Of a stretch of DNA of 64,000 nucleotides, positions 1-7,858 are shown in pieces (position 1 is the stretch's first letter; the number at the start of each line of letters is the position of its first letter). The notes under the pieces are model-generated. The model made no database searches. It saw only the letters and a list, made by a program, of their open reading frames with translations, and was not told where the DNA came from. This DNA is from Gracilimonas sp040882225 (GTDB lineage Bacteria > Bacteroidota > Rhodothermia > Balneolales > Balneolaceae). The stretch spans positions 434,001 to 498,000 of the forward strand of contig JBBEBR010000022.1 of the NCBI GenBank assembly GCA_040882225.1, given 5' to 3'. A program made the position numbers and the translations under genes.

Positions 1-1
1 G

Positions 2-163
2 GAAGGAACCACCGAAAAAATTGAAGGGCCTTTTGGTTTTTCAGGGGATTTCAGGGCTTGGTTTTTGGATGATGATTTACGCGTTCCGCTGGAAGCACGG
101 GTTAAAGTTTTTTTGGGAAATGTGATTGTAAAAATAATAGAATACAACCGTGAGGATTTATGA
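2..163 (+). CDS. 3' end of a DUF3108-like protein (partial)
   Basis: The window opens inside an open frame of 53 codons ending in TGA at 161-163. The peptide carries an acidic turn (FLDDDLRVPLEARVKV) followed by a hydrophobic strand and ends NREDL. An acidic turn, then 'R-x-P-x-x-x' and a GxxxxxxI strand, resembles the C-terminus of DUF3108 envelope proteins, but the call rests on a short tail. Its stop overlaps the dut start (ATGA), so the two are probably co-transcribed and translationally coupled. The 5' part lies outside the window. Confidence 0.5.
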   Translation, partial: EGTTEKIEGPFGFSGDFRAWFLDDDLRVPLEARVKVFLGNVIVKIIEYNREDL

Positions 164-606
164 GTAAGATTTTGATCAGGAAATTAGAGCATGCGGCAGA
201 CTTGCCGTTGCCAAATTATGAATCCACATCGGCGGCAGGTATGGACCTCAGAGCAGCACTTGATGCTCCGCTAATCATAAAACCAGGGCAAAGAATTATG
301 ATTCCGACTGGATTACAAATGGCTTTACCTGAAGGTTATGAAGCTCAAATTCGCCCAAGGAGCGGACTTGCGATTCGGAATGGAATCACGATGCTGAACA
401 CACCCGGAACTATTGACGCGGACTATCGGGGAGAGGTAAAAGTGATTGCCATAAATCACGGCGCAGAGGATTTTGTAGTGAAACACGGCGATCGAATAGC
501 ACAAATGGTAATTGCCCCGGTAACACAATTTCCCGTTATCGAAGTTAAAGACTTGGATGAAACAGAAAGGGGAGAAGGTGGTTTTGGTAGCACAGGAGTC
601 AAATAA
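160..606 (+). CDS. dut: dUTP diphosphatase
   Basis: Homotrimeric dUTPase, hydrolysing dUTP to dUMP and pyrophosphate, which keeps uracil out of DNA and supplies dUMP for thymidylate synthesis. All five family motifs are present in the 148 residues: AGMDL (26-30), RPRSGLA (65-71), the uracil-binding hairpin around NTPGTIDADYRGE (80-92), GDRIAQMVI (110-118) and the C-terminal glycine-rich lid RGEGGFGSTG (137-146). Asp87 in GTIDADYRG is the expected catalytic water-activating Asp. A GAGG ribosome site lies about 5 nt before the ATG, and the start overlaps the stop of the gene before it. Length is typical. Confidence 0.97.
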   Translation: MSKILIRKLEHAADLPLPNYESTSAAGMDLRAALDAPLIIKPGQRIMIPTGLQMALPEGYEAQIRPRSGLAIRNGITMLNTPGTIDADYRGEVKVIAINHGAEDFVVKHGDRIAQMVIAPVTQFPVIEVKDLDETERGEGGFGSTGVK

Positions 607-655
607 AAGTAGGAAATCGAAATTTCATTCAATTTCCCGGTTTGAATAACCCTTG

Positions 656-720
656 GTTTGTGGTTTTCGACTACCCCGTCCACGCCATGGCGTGCCATCC
701 TTTTATTCCTGAAGGGGAAT
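656..720. repeat. intergenic repeat-like block with central palindrome
   Basis: The block contains the perfect 14-bp palindrome CACGCCATGGCGTG at 681-694, flanked by CTACCCCGTC on the left and CCATCC...GAAGGGGAATTA on the right. The layout of a pyrimidine-rich left flank, a variable GC-rich palindrome and a GGGGAATTA right flank resembles dispersed intergenic repeats I associate with Bacteroidota-type genomes. Only one copy is in this window, so repeat status is inference. Confidence 0.4.
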
Positions 721-762
721 TATTTAAATCGGATTCATAATTCGAGATTATTATCGAGTGAA

Positions 763-806
763 CGGCTCAGCGAGCCGATATACGTACCTCGGCTCGCTGA
801 GCCGAG
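763..806. repeat. nested inverted repeat (double hairpin)
   Basis: Perfect 16-bp arms at 763-778 and 789-804 flank a 10-nt spacer. Each arm can also fold alone: CGGCT-CAGCG-AGCCG at 763-777, and CTCGGCT-CGCTG-AGCCGAG at 788-806. No U-tract follows on either strand, so it is not a standard intrinsic terminator. It may be a REP-like element or a cruciform-forming structure between convergent genes. Confidence 0.7.
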
Positions 807-883
807 ACTTTAAGCTTGGAGGTTAATTAGTATACCTGTTCAAAAAGACGTAAGTAGCAAAATTCCGCTCTCTCAGAGGGGAT

Positions 884-910
884 AAATCTGTTTTGTTCAG
901 AAACAGATTT
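884..910. repeat. AT-rich inverted repeat
   Basis: Ten-base perfect arms AAATCTGTTT (884-893) and AAACAGATTT (901-910) with a 7-nt loop, just past the stop of the minus-strand S9 peptidase. It could be a weak transcript-end or mRNA-stabilising hairpin for that gene. It has no clear U-tract. Confidence 0.45.
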
Positions 911-927
911 CGGGGTGTTCCGTGCAT

Positions 928-3288
928 CTAATCTTCATCTTTTGGCAAGTTAAAATCCACATTATTTCGGTAATCTCCGAGTAAGTGCTCAGAGAAGTAG
1001 TGCCACATCATACGTTGGAAGTAAGGTTGATAAGGCCCGAATCCATGCCGGCGGCCTGGAAGAATCATCATATCAAAACGCTTTCCTGCTTTTATAAGCT
1101 CATCGGCAAGGCGTATGGTATTCGCAGGATGCACGTTATTATCAACATCACCATGAACCAACAGTAAGTGGCCTTTCAGGTTTTTGGCAAGCGAAGGATT
1201 TGTGTCGATGGAAGCATCATAGGAAATTTCCTCTTCCTCAACCTGAACACTATCAGCGTTCATTTTCTTAATGGTTTTGCGCTTTTCTTTAACACCGTTG
1301 TGAACTTCACTCCACCAAATATTATAGATATTGTTGTCATGATTTCCGGCGGAAGAAACGGCTACATCATAAAAATCTGGATAGGTTAGAAGCGCGGCCG
1401 TGCTCATAAATCCACCTCCGGAATGTCCAAAAATTCCAACTCTGTTTTGATCAATAAAACTATGGCGTGAGGCAAGCTGCTCAATGCCGTATTTGTTATC
1501 AGCCAAAGGATAATCCCGCAGATTTCCATAGCCATAATTATGATAATATTTAGAGCGAAGAGGACTGCCACCGCGATTACCAAAAGCGACCACAACAAAA
1601 CCAAGCTGCGAAAGCGCCTGATTTCTGCCAGTGGTTCCGGTTAGAGAGAAACTGGTTGGAAAAGGCTCTGTTTGGGGGCCAGGATATACATATGAAATTA
1701 TGGGGTATTTTTTTGTTGAGTCGAAATCGAAGGGTTTCCACATCACGCCGTATAAATCGGTTGCTCCATCAGCGGCTTTTATGTCGAACTCTTCGGGAGC
1801 CTGCCAACCAATATCGGTGGCAGCTGATATATCCGTTTTTTGAAGCTCGAGCGTTATTTTTCCGCTCGTATTCCGAAGAACAGAAACTGTAGGCTGATCT
1901 ACTTTTGAATAATTATCTACAAAGAAATTACCTTCTTCAGAGCTGGAAATTCTGTGATTGGCGTTTTCTGAAGAAAGATGACGGAAATTAGATCCATCAA
2001 ACTTCACCGAATATAAATGTTGGAAATAGGGGTTCTGACCTTGTTCTTTGCCATATCCGGTATAGTAAATGGTTTGGGCGGAGGTATCAATTCTGGCAAT
2101 ATCACCTACAACATATGAGCCCGAAGTGATGGTATTCTTTAAATTTCCTTCACTGTCGTAACGATATAATTGTCCCCATCCTGTGCGTTCGCTCCACCAT
2201 AAATACTCCTGTCCTTGATTGATAATCGCCAACTGAGAAAACCGTGTATTGAAATACGGTTTGCTTTCTTCTGAAAACAACACCTCAACTTGGCCGGTGG
2301 CTGTATTGGCTTTTAGTACATCAATTTTACTCCAGGTTCGGTCACGCCTCAGAATGTAAAGGAAGTCAGATTTGTGGGTTTCAAAAATTCCACCTCCTCT
2401 GAAATACACACCTCCGAGTGCTTGTCCTTCCCATTTATCTGTATCAAGAACCACAGACGTTTCTGCGACGGGATCAAAGACCTGAATTTCATCTATGTAT
2501 ATATCCTTTTCGCTCGGCATCGAATATTTAAAGGTTTCCAGCTCTGGGCGTTTCCCTAAAGAATTTATCACCCATAAATCATCCACTTTACGTTTGTCTT
2601 GACGTTTAACCCATAGCTTCTTTGAATCTTCAAACCAATTTACCCGAGCTCGTAATCTCTCATTTGTGGTAGTGTCTCCATCACTTGACTGATAACTATA
2701 CCAGCGATCGCCGTCTTCAGTAAGCTGAATTTCGGTGCTGTCTTCATCATCGGCTCTCATTACATACAAGTCATGGTTTTTCGCAAAAGCGATGTAGCTG
2801 CTGTCGGGGGAATAGGAAGCCCAGTTTTCACGGGTTTCATCTTCGAGAGAATCCCCTTTCACCAAACTATTACCATTCAAATTGTATGTAAAGTTGATGC
2901 TGTCTACATGAAATTTGAACAGGTTTTTGTCGGTATCATAATCAAAATCCTTTAGGTCAAGATCTTTTGCGTTGAATGGCCTTGTGAAAATCTCTGAAAG
3001 CTGAGCGGCAAGTTCTTCCTGATCAAACAGAAGCCGTTGAGAAGGGCGGGCTGCATCTACGAAATACCAGTTTTTTCCATTACCATTTTCATAGATGTAC
3101 CAAAACTGATTAGTGTCTTCAATCCAGCGTGGGAAAATTTGCGTGCTTCCCACCAGTTTATCCATTTTGTCGCCGGTGAATCTTTCGGCGAGTTCGAAGT
3201 TCGCTTGCTGAGCAAAGCTTGCAGAAGCAAAAAAAGCACCTGAGAAAAGTGCTAAAGTTAGTATCCGTGAGATTTTTTTAAGAGTCAT
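928..3288 (-). CDS. S9 family (DPP IV-type) prolyl oligopeptidase
   Basis: Serine exopeptidase of the dipeptidyl-peptidase IV group (S9B-like), probably removing dipeptides from proline-containing peptides in the periplasm. The signal peptide covers about residues 1-27 (SASFAQQ at the cut). The beta-propeller (PF00930-like) spans roughly 110-480, and the alpha/beta-hydrolase domain (PF00326) about 540-770. The triad is visible: Ser623 in GHSGGG, Asp716 in HGDVDNNVH and His748 in RRHGF. At 786 residues it matches the family. It is preceded by kynA on the same strand with a 106-bp gap, so it may have its own promoter. Confidence 0.93.
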   Translation of the reverse strand: MTLKKISRILTLALFSGAFFASASFAQQANFELAERFTGDKMDKLVGSTQIFPRWIEDTNQFWYIYENGNGKNWYFVDAARPSQRLLFDQEELAAQLSEIFTRPFNAKDLDLKDFDYDTDKNLFKFHVDSINFTYNLNGNSLVKGDSLEDETRENWASYSPDSSYIAFAKNHDLYVMRADDEDSTEIQLTEDGDRWYSYQSSDGDTTTNERLRARVNWFEDSKKLWVKRQDKRKVDDLWVINSLGKRPELETFKYSMPSEKDIYIDEIQVFDPVAETSVVLDTDKWEGQALGGVYFRGGGIFETHKSDFLYILRRDRTWSKIDVLKANTATGQVEVLFSEESKPYFNTRFSQLAIINQGQEYLWWSERTGWGQLYRYDSEGNLKNTITSGSYVVGDIARIDTSAQTIYYTGYGKEQGQNPYFQHLYSVKFDGSNFRHLSSENANHRISSSEEGNFFVDNYSKVDQPTVSVLRNTSGKITLELQKTDISAATDIGWQAPEEFDIKAADGATDLYGVMWKPFDFDSTKKYPIISYVYPGPQTEPFPTSFSLTGTTGRNQALSQLGFVVVAFGNRGGSPLRSKYYHNYGYGNLRDYPLADNKYGIEQLASRHSFIDQNRVGIFGHSGGGFMSTAALLTYPDFYDVAVSSAGNHDNNIYNIWWSEVHNGVKEKRKTIKKMNADSVQVEEEEISYDASIDTNPSLAKNLKGHLLLVHGDVDNNVHPANTIRLADELIKAGKRFDMMILPGRRHGFGPYQPYFQRMMWHYFSEHLLGDYRNNVDFNLPKDED

Positions 3289-3394
3289 GAATGAATTATA
3301 AATTAAAATACGCAGCTAATAAACGACTTTAATTTGTAAAACAATGGAAAATCGATCCCCGTAAAAAAAAGAAATTTTACATTAGAATATTAGC

Positions 3395-4174
3395 TCAAAA
3401 AGAGGATCGGATTTGCCATAAATCGGGGAATATTTGCTGATTTAAGGTCTTGTGCAGATATTTAGCTCCATCCGAACCGCCCGTTCCCATTTTAGTTCCT
3501 ATAGTTCGTTCCACCATTTTGACATGACGATATCTCCATTCCTGCAGTCCTTCATCAAAATCGACCAGCAGTTCACAGATAATCGCGGCCTCGGGTTCGT
3601 TGTTCATAACCTCAATCAGGGTTTGTTGAACCTCTTCTGATGGATTGAACAATAAACCGTGCTCGTTCTCTCTTTTGGGAGACATTTCATACCCTTTTTT
3701 GGTGATGTAGTTACCAAAACTCTCCCAAAGTGTTGGCTCATTCATTCGTTTTTCAAGAATGGAAATATGCTTCGGTTGCTCTTTGTGCGCCTCTTTCATC
3801 AAGGGAAAACGCAAACCGCAAAGAATCTCTATCTCCCGGAATTGGAGTGACTGAAACCCGCTCGACTGCCCCAAAAACTTCCGAAAACTATTGAATTCGA
3901 GAGGGGTCATGGTTTCCAGAATATCGATTTGGGAGACCAAGGTTTTGAGTATTGTAAGAACCCGGCGCATTGTTTTTACAGAACCCCAGGTATTACCGCT
4001 ACTCAGGTCTTTTCTCAGTTTTTCAAATTCATGCAAAACCTGCTTAAACCATAATTCATAGGTTTGATGAATGATGATAAAAAGTACTTCATCGTGTTCT
4101 GGAGGTGCAGATTTTAGTTGCTGCAATTCCAAAAGCTCATCAATTTTTAGATAATTGGTGTAGGTGAGGCTCAT
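3395..4174 (-). CDS. kynA: tryptophan 2,3-dioxygenase
   Basis: Haem enzyme that opens the indole ring of L-tryptophan to N-formylkynurenine, the first step of the kynurenine route. Family blocks are intact: HDEVLFIIIHQTYELWFKQ (27-45), with the substrate-site His36, WRYRHVKMVERTIG (213-226), with His217 as the expected axial haem ligand, and the GTGGS loop (230-234). Length 259 is normal for bacterial TDO. No kynureninase or formamidase gene is in the window, so the pathway partners must lie elsewhere. It sits 21 bp downstream of the Fur-family gene on the same strand and may be co-transcribed with it. Confidence 0.95.
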   Translation of the reverse strand: MSLTYTNYLKIDELLELQQLKSAPPEHDEVLFIIIHQTYELWFKQVLHEFEKLRKDLSSGNTWGSVKTMRRVLTILKTLVSQIDILETMTPLEFNSFRKFLGQSSGFQSLQFREIEILCGLRFPLMKEAHKEQPKHISILEKRMNEPTLWESFGNYITKKGYEMSPKRENEHGLLFNPSEEVQQTLIEVMNNEPEAAIICELLVDFDEGLQEWRYRHVKMVERTIGTKMGTGGSDGAKYLHKTLNQQIFPDLWQIRSSF

Positions 4175-4195
4175 TTAAACAGGCTAATTAAAAAC

Positions 4196-4699
4196 TCAGG
4201 CTTCTTTTGCATCAAGTACTTTTTGGCTTGCTGACTTCCTGCTCTCGCAGGCCTTTATATCTTTACACGTTCCAAAGAAATGGAGTGAGTGTCCGTTGAT
4301 ATCCATATCGTGAATCTCGGAAAGCATTCGCTGAATTTCACCAATCCGCGGATCACAAAACTCCAAAACCTCGCCGCATTCCCTGCAAATTATGTGATCG
4401 TGCTGTTGATAAGCGTAAGCCCGTTCATAATAATATTGGCTTTTCCCAAATTGCTGTCGCTGAACTAATCCACATTCAACTAATAAATCTAAGGTGTTGT
4501 AAACGGTTGCGCGCGAAACTCTGGTTCCGCCTTCCTTCATCCGGAAAAAAATATCATCGGCGTCAAAATGTCCATCGGCGGTATAGATTTCTTCGAGTAC
4601 CATAAAACGCTCAGGGGTTTGGCGCTGGTTACGCTCTTTAAGGTAGGAGCGAAAAATCTCCTTCACCAAATTAACAGTATCTTCGTGTGCTGGATGTGC
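4196..4699 (-). CDS. Fur family transcriptional regulator
   Basis: Metal- or peroxide-responsive repressor with an N-terminal winged helix and a C-terminal dimerisation domain. I chose the ATG at 4699 (167 residues, MAHPAHEDTVNLV...) because the family's N-terminal helix starts there; an in-frame ATG at 4762 would add 21 unlike residues. HDHIICRECGEVLEF carries the metal-binding His cluster and the first CxxC. The second cysteine pair is spaced C-x5-C (TCKDIKAC) rather than CxxC, a variation to note for structural zinc. It could be Fur, PerR or Zur; sequence alone does not say which. Divergent from the acyl-CoA ligase gene. Confidence 0.9.
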   Translation of the reverse strand, partial: AHPAHEDTVNLVKEIFRSYLKERNQRQTPERFMVLEEIYTADGHFDADDIFFRMKEGGTRVSRATVYNTLDLLVECGLVQRQQFGKSQYYYERAYAYQQHDHIICRECGEVLEFCDPRIGEIQRMLSEIHDMDINGHSLHFFGTCKDIKACESRKSASQKVLDAKEA

Positions 4700-4778
4700 C
4701 ATAGTTCTTAATTTTAGGCCTGAAATATAAGGTTTGTTAAGCTGCATATGAAACACAAGCATTTGATTTCAAGAGTAT

Positions 4779-4786
4779 TATATTTG
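4779..4786 (+). promoter_or_regulatory. candidate -7 box of a Bacteroidota-type promoter
   Basis: TATATTTG matches the Bacteroidota -7 consensus TAnnTTTG exactly and lies 32 nt before the acyl-CoA ligase ATG. A TTTG upstream is only 13 nt away, shorter than the usual spacing, so the -33 element is unclear. Confidence 0.4.
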
Positions 4787-4818
4787 CGAAGGGGTTAATA
4801 AGAACAAATGAGCAAATT

Positions 4819-6699
4819 ATGCCAACAATTGTAGCGTTCGAAACACTTACGGAATTGTTCAAAAATATTTCCAGGAAATATGAGGGCACGGGAAAAGCGG
4901 CCTTTTATTTTAAACCAACGCCAGATACTCCATACCAGCCTATATTCTGGGATCAGGTTATTGACGACGTCTATGCAATTGCAGCTTATATGGTTGAGAA
5001 GGGAGTTGAAAAAGGAGATCGCATCGGGATATTGAGCGAGAATCGCTACGAATGGGCAGCCGTAGATTTAGCTATCCAACTTATTGGTGCCGTGAATGCT
5101 TCCCTTTATACAACCCTGCCAGCAAAGCAATGCGAGTATATTTTGCAGGATTCTGGCACTAAAATATTTTTTGTTTCTACCGGATTACAACTAAAAAAAG
5201 CTGTCGAGGTTTTTAATAATTGTGAAGATCTCCAAGAAATCATTGCTTTCGATATTGCTAAACAGGAGCATTTGATGGAAGAGCCTTATGTGAAAATGTT
5301 CTCTGATATTCTTTTGGAAGGAGGCAAGCATCTTGCAGAGCAAAAAGAAATTATTCAAAAGCGCAGCCGCGAAGTTAAACCCGATGATGTTGCCACTTTA
5401 ATTTATACCTCAGGCACAACCGGTAAACCAAAAGGAGCTATGCTCACCCACAATAATATTGTGAGTAATGTAAAGGCTGCTACTCAGCATATTTATTGGG
5501 ACGATAAAGATCGCCTGCTTTCCTTTCTTCCACTTTGCCATTCCTTTGAACGAACAGCGGGTTACTACGCCATGATTTCGAGCGGAGTAGAGGTGTATTA
5601 TGCGGAAAGTGTAGATACCGTTTCTAAAAACATGCCGGAGGCAAAACCAACTATCATGATTAGCGTGCCACGGCTTTTTGAGAAAATGTATAACCTGATT
5701 GCAAAAAGTGTGGAAGAGGGAAGTGATACCAAAAAGAAGATATTTAACTGGGCTGTGGAAAGCGGCAGAAAATACTCGCAAGGCCAGAGGGGGCTGGTAA
5801 CCCTTCAAAAGAAAATAGCCGATAAATTGGTGTTCGATAAACTTAAGAAGCGAACCGGAGGGCATGTTCGGTTATTTGTCTCGGGTGGAGCCGCGCTTCC
5901 CCCTGAAATCGATACGTTTTTTCAATGTGCGGGGATGAGTATTTTACAGGGCTACGGGCTTACGGAAACATCACCGGTAATGGCGGCAAATAAACCCGGG
6001 CAGGAAATGGTCGGCGCTGTTGGAACCGTAATACCGGGAGTAACAGTAGGGATTCAAAGCTTGACAAATGGCGAGATTTTAGCACGCATAAGCGGTGAAG
6101 ACTATCCTAATGAAATAAGCAGTGTTGAAGGCGAAATTTTATGTAAAGGCCCGAATGTAATGAAGGGATACTGGAAAAATGATGAAGCCACCAAAGAAAT
6201 GATAGATAGTGAAGGCTGGCTTCATACAGGGGATGTCGGGAAGTTTGACAAAGGGTTTCTCAAAATCACCGACCGAATTAAGCATATGATTGTGAATGCT
6301 GGCGGGAAAAATATTTATCCTGGCCCTATCGAGGATTTATTGAAAACAAGTAAGTGGATTGATCAAATTGTAGTGGTGGGGGAGGGGCAAAATTATATGG
6401 CCGCTATTATTGTCCCCGATTTTGAGGCATTGGCTAAATTTGCAAAAGACAGGGGCATAAAATTCACTATTAACAATGATCTTATAGAACTGGATGAAAT
6501 TAAGGAAATCTATAAGACTGAAATGAGAAGCTTTTCTAAGGAGCTTGCTTCACATGAAAAAATTCGGGATTTCCGTTTGGTTGCTAATGAGTTTACGGTA
6601 GAGTCGGGGGAAATTACCCCAACCCTAAAAGTGAAACGCCGTGTTATTTCAGATAAGTACGGTCACTTGATTGAGGATATTTTCAAAGATGATCAGTAG
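4819..6699 (+). CDS. long-chain fatty acid--CoA ligase
   Basis: AMP-forming acyl-CoA synthetase (FadD/FAA type) that activates fatty acids through an acyl-adenylate. The P-loop-like motif IYTSGTTGKPKGAML is at 195-209, YGLTET at 379-384, the hinge region HTGD at 469-472 and GGKNIYPG at 495-502. The 626-residue length and SFLPLCHSFERTAGYY block (235-250) fit the long-chain subgroup of bacterial and eukaryotic FAA-like enzymes rather than short acetyl-CoA synthetases. No signal peptide; probably peripheral on the inner membrane. Transcribed divergently from the Fur-family gene. Confidence 0.93.
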   Translation: MPTIVAFETLTELFKNISRKYEGTGKAAFYFKPTPDTPYQPIFWDQVIDDVYAIAAYMVEKGVEKGDRIGILSENRYEWAAVDLAIQLIGAVNASLYTTLPAKQCEYILQDSGTKIFFVSTGLQLKKAVEVFNNCEDLQEIIAFDIAKQEHLMEEPYVKMFSDILLEGGKHLAEQKEIIQKRSREVKPDDVATLIYTSGTTGKPKGAMLTHNNIVSNVKAATQHIYWDDKDRLLSFLPLCHSFERTAGYYAMISSGVEVYYAESVDTVSKNMPEAKPTIMISVPRLFEKMYNLIAKSVEEGSDTKKKIFNWAVESGRKYSQGQRGLVTLQKKIADKLVFDKLKKRTGGHVRLFVSGGAALPPEIDTFFQCAGMSILQGYGLTETSPVMAANKPGQEMVGAVGTVIPGVTVGIQSLTNGEILARISGEDYPNEISSVEGEILCKGPNVMKGYWKNDEATKEMIDSEGWLHTGDVGKFDKGFLKITDRIKHMIVNAGGKNIYPGPIEDLLKTSKWIDQIVVVGEGQNYMAAIIVPDFEALAKFAKDRGIKFTINNDLIELDEIKEIYKTEMRSFSKELASHEKIRDFRLVANEFTVESGEITPTLKVKRRVISDKYGHLIEDIFKDDQ

Positions 6700-6751
6700 T
6701 AATCTTCTTTGGTGATTTTTACTTCTCAGGTTTCAAAATCTTTTGGGTGGT

Positions 6752-7192
6752 CTAAACCCAGCCGGCTCCTAATTCTCGGAATGGCCATGGAATGGAGATC
6801 AAAATTAGTAGCAACCCAATTCCGTAATAAACCGCAATCTTTTTGTGTCGGGCAACATCATCAGCTGTTCGCTTAGCGGTGCTGAAGCCAACGGTGATAA
6901 GTGCGATAGCGATCACCATCAAAAGTATATGCTCCACAGTATAAAAACGCATTACTGAATCTGCCATTACTCCTTCTACGAAAGCTACTTTTGGGCTGAT
7001 GAAATACAAAACCAACCCAATTAGAAGCTGAATGTGGGTGAAAATCATAGCGAAAAGAGCAGAAAGCCTGTCTGTTTTACCATATTCCTTTTGGCCCATC
7101 CATCCGGAAATGGCCTGACCAAGAGCCCATATTATTAATACCAATACTATCCATCGGAGGCCGGAATGTGCGTGCAGTAAAGCGTTGTACAT
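6752..7192 (-). CDS. four-helix membrane protein, cytochrome b-like
   Basis: A 146-residue protein with four predicted membrane helices (about 13-30, 44-65, 84-104 and 117-136). It matches a small Bacteroidota family often labelled 'cytochrome B' that starts near HSGLRW. Histidines at 9, 53, 88 and 116 fall in or next to helices and could ligate haem, but that is inference. It is monocistronic by position: convergent with the acyl-CoA ligase on one side and 108 bp from the LOG gene on the other. Function unknown. Confidence 0.7.
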   Translation of the reverse strand: MYNALLHAHSGLRWIVLVLIIWALGQAISGWMGQKEYGKTDRLSALFAMIFTHIQLLIGLVLYFISPKVAFVEGVMADSVMRFYTVEHILLMVIAIALITVGFSTAKRTADDVARHKKIAVYYGIGLLLILISIPWPFRELGAGWV

Positions 7193-7300
7193 GATGTATG
7201 AGTTTATTTCTGAATTGCAGAGGAATATAGCTAAGAAATTACTCTTGTTCTAAGAGGGTTTCGTAATGCGGGTTCTTAAGTTGGCTTAGAAATGCAAATA

Positions 7301-7858
7301 CTATTCTTTTGAGTCCAAGAACTTTTCTAATAACTGAAAGCATTCTTCGAAGTTGGTGCAAACATTAAAAAGTGAGAGGCTGTCTCTATTTATATATCCA
7401 CTTTGGATAGCGGTTTCTGCGAATTGCAGCAAGCCATCAAAATAACCGGAGGAATTGAACAAAATAATTGGTTTGTTGTGAATGCCAAGCTGTCGCCAGG
7501 TGAGAATCTCAAAGAATTCATCAAGGGTTCCGAAACCTCCCGGAAGAATGAGAAAGGCATCTGAAAGAGATTCCATCAATGCTTTTCGAGTATGCATATC
7601 TTGTGTTTCGTGAAGATCGGTAAGTTCGGTATGAGCAACCTCAGCTTTTTTCAGCACGGTTGGAATCACCCCAAAAACCTCCCCTTTATTAGCGAGCGCG
7701 GCATCGGCAATTTTGCCCATCATGCCCACTTTACCACCTCCAAAAACAAGCCCCCATTTTCTGTTGGCTAATTCGTTTCCGATTTGCTGGGCTAACTTTG
7801 GAAATTCAGGATTTGAACTGTCTCTTGAGCCGCAATACACACAGATATTTTTCATCAT
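7301..7858 (-). CDS. TIGR00730 / LOG family nucleotide phosphoribohydrolase
   Basis: Rossmann-fold protein of the LOG ('lysine decarboxylase-like') family, which cleaves nucleoside 5'-monophosphates, including cytokinin forms, to base and ribose 5-phosphate. Signature PGGFGTLDE at 106-114 and a glycine-rich GGGKVGMMG segment at 40-48 are present, with Arg91-Lys92 in the expected active-site position. Length 185 is typical. Its ATG overlaps the end of the cysteine desulfurase gene by four bases, so the two form one operon. Confidence 0.92.
   Translation of the reverse strand: MMKNICVYCGSRDSSNPEFPKLAQQIGNELANRKWGLVFGGGKVGMMGKIADAALANKGEVFGVIPTVLKKAEVAHTELTDLHETQDMHTRKALMESLSDAFLILPGGFGTLDEFFEILTWRQLGIHNKPIILFNSSGYFDGLLQFAETAIQSGYINRDSLSLFNVCTNFEECFQLLEKFLDSKE

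Larger units (their letters stand above)
607..927. other. 321-bp intergenic region with palindromic elements
   Basis: Lies between the convergent dut (plus) and S9 peptidase (minus) genes. I see no credible gene. It holds a 14-bp perfect palindrome at 681-694 inside an intergenic-repeat-like block, a nested GC-rich inverted repeat at 763-806, and an AT-rich hairpin at 884-910. These are listed separately. Confidence 0.7.

Noticed and set aside
456..698. Minus-strand 80-aa frame near dut
   Set aside because: Overlaps dut and reads through the repeat-like palindrome; typical repeat artefact.
3361..3381. GTAAAA/TTTTAC repeat considered as a terminator between kynA and the S9 gene
   Set aside because: Only six A/T pairs; too weak to support.
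4700..4762. In-frame 21-codon extension of the Fur-family gene
   Set aside because: Homology begins at MAHPAHEDT; the extra part lies in the divergent promoter region.
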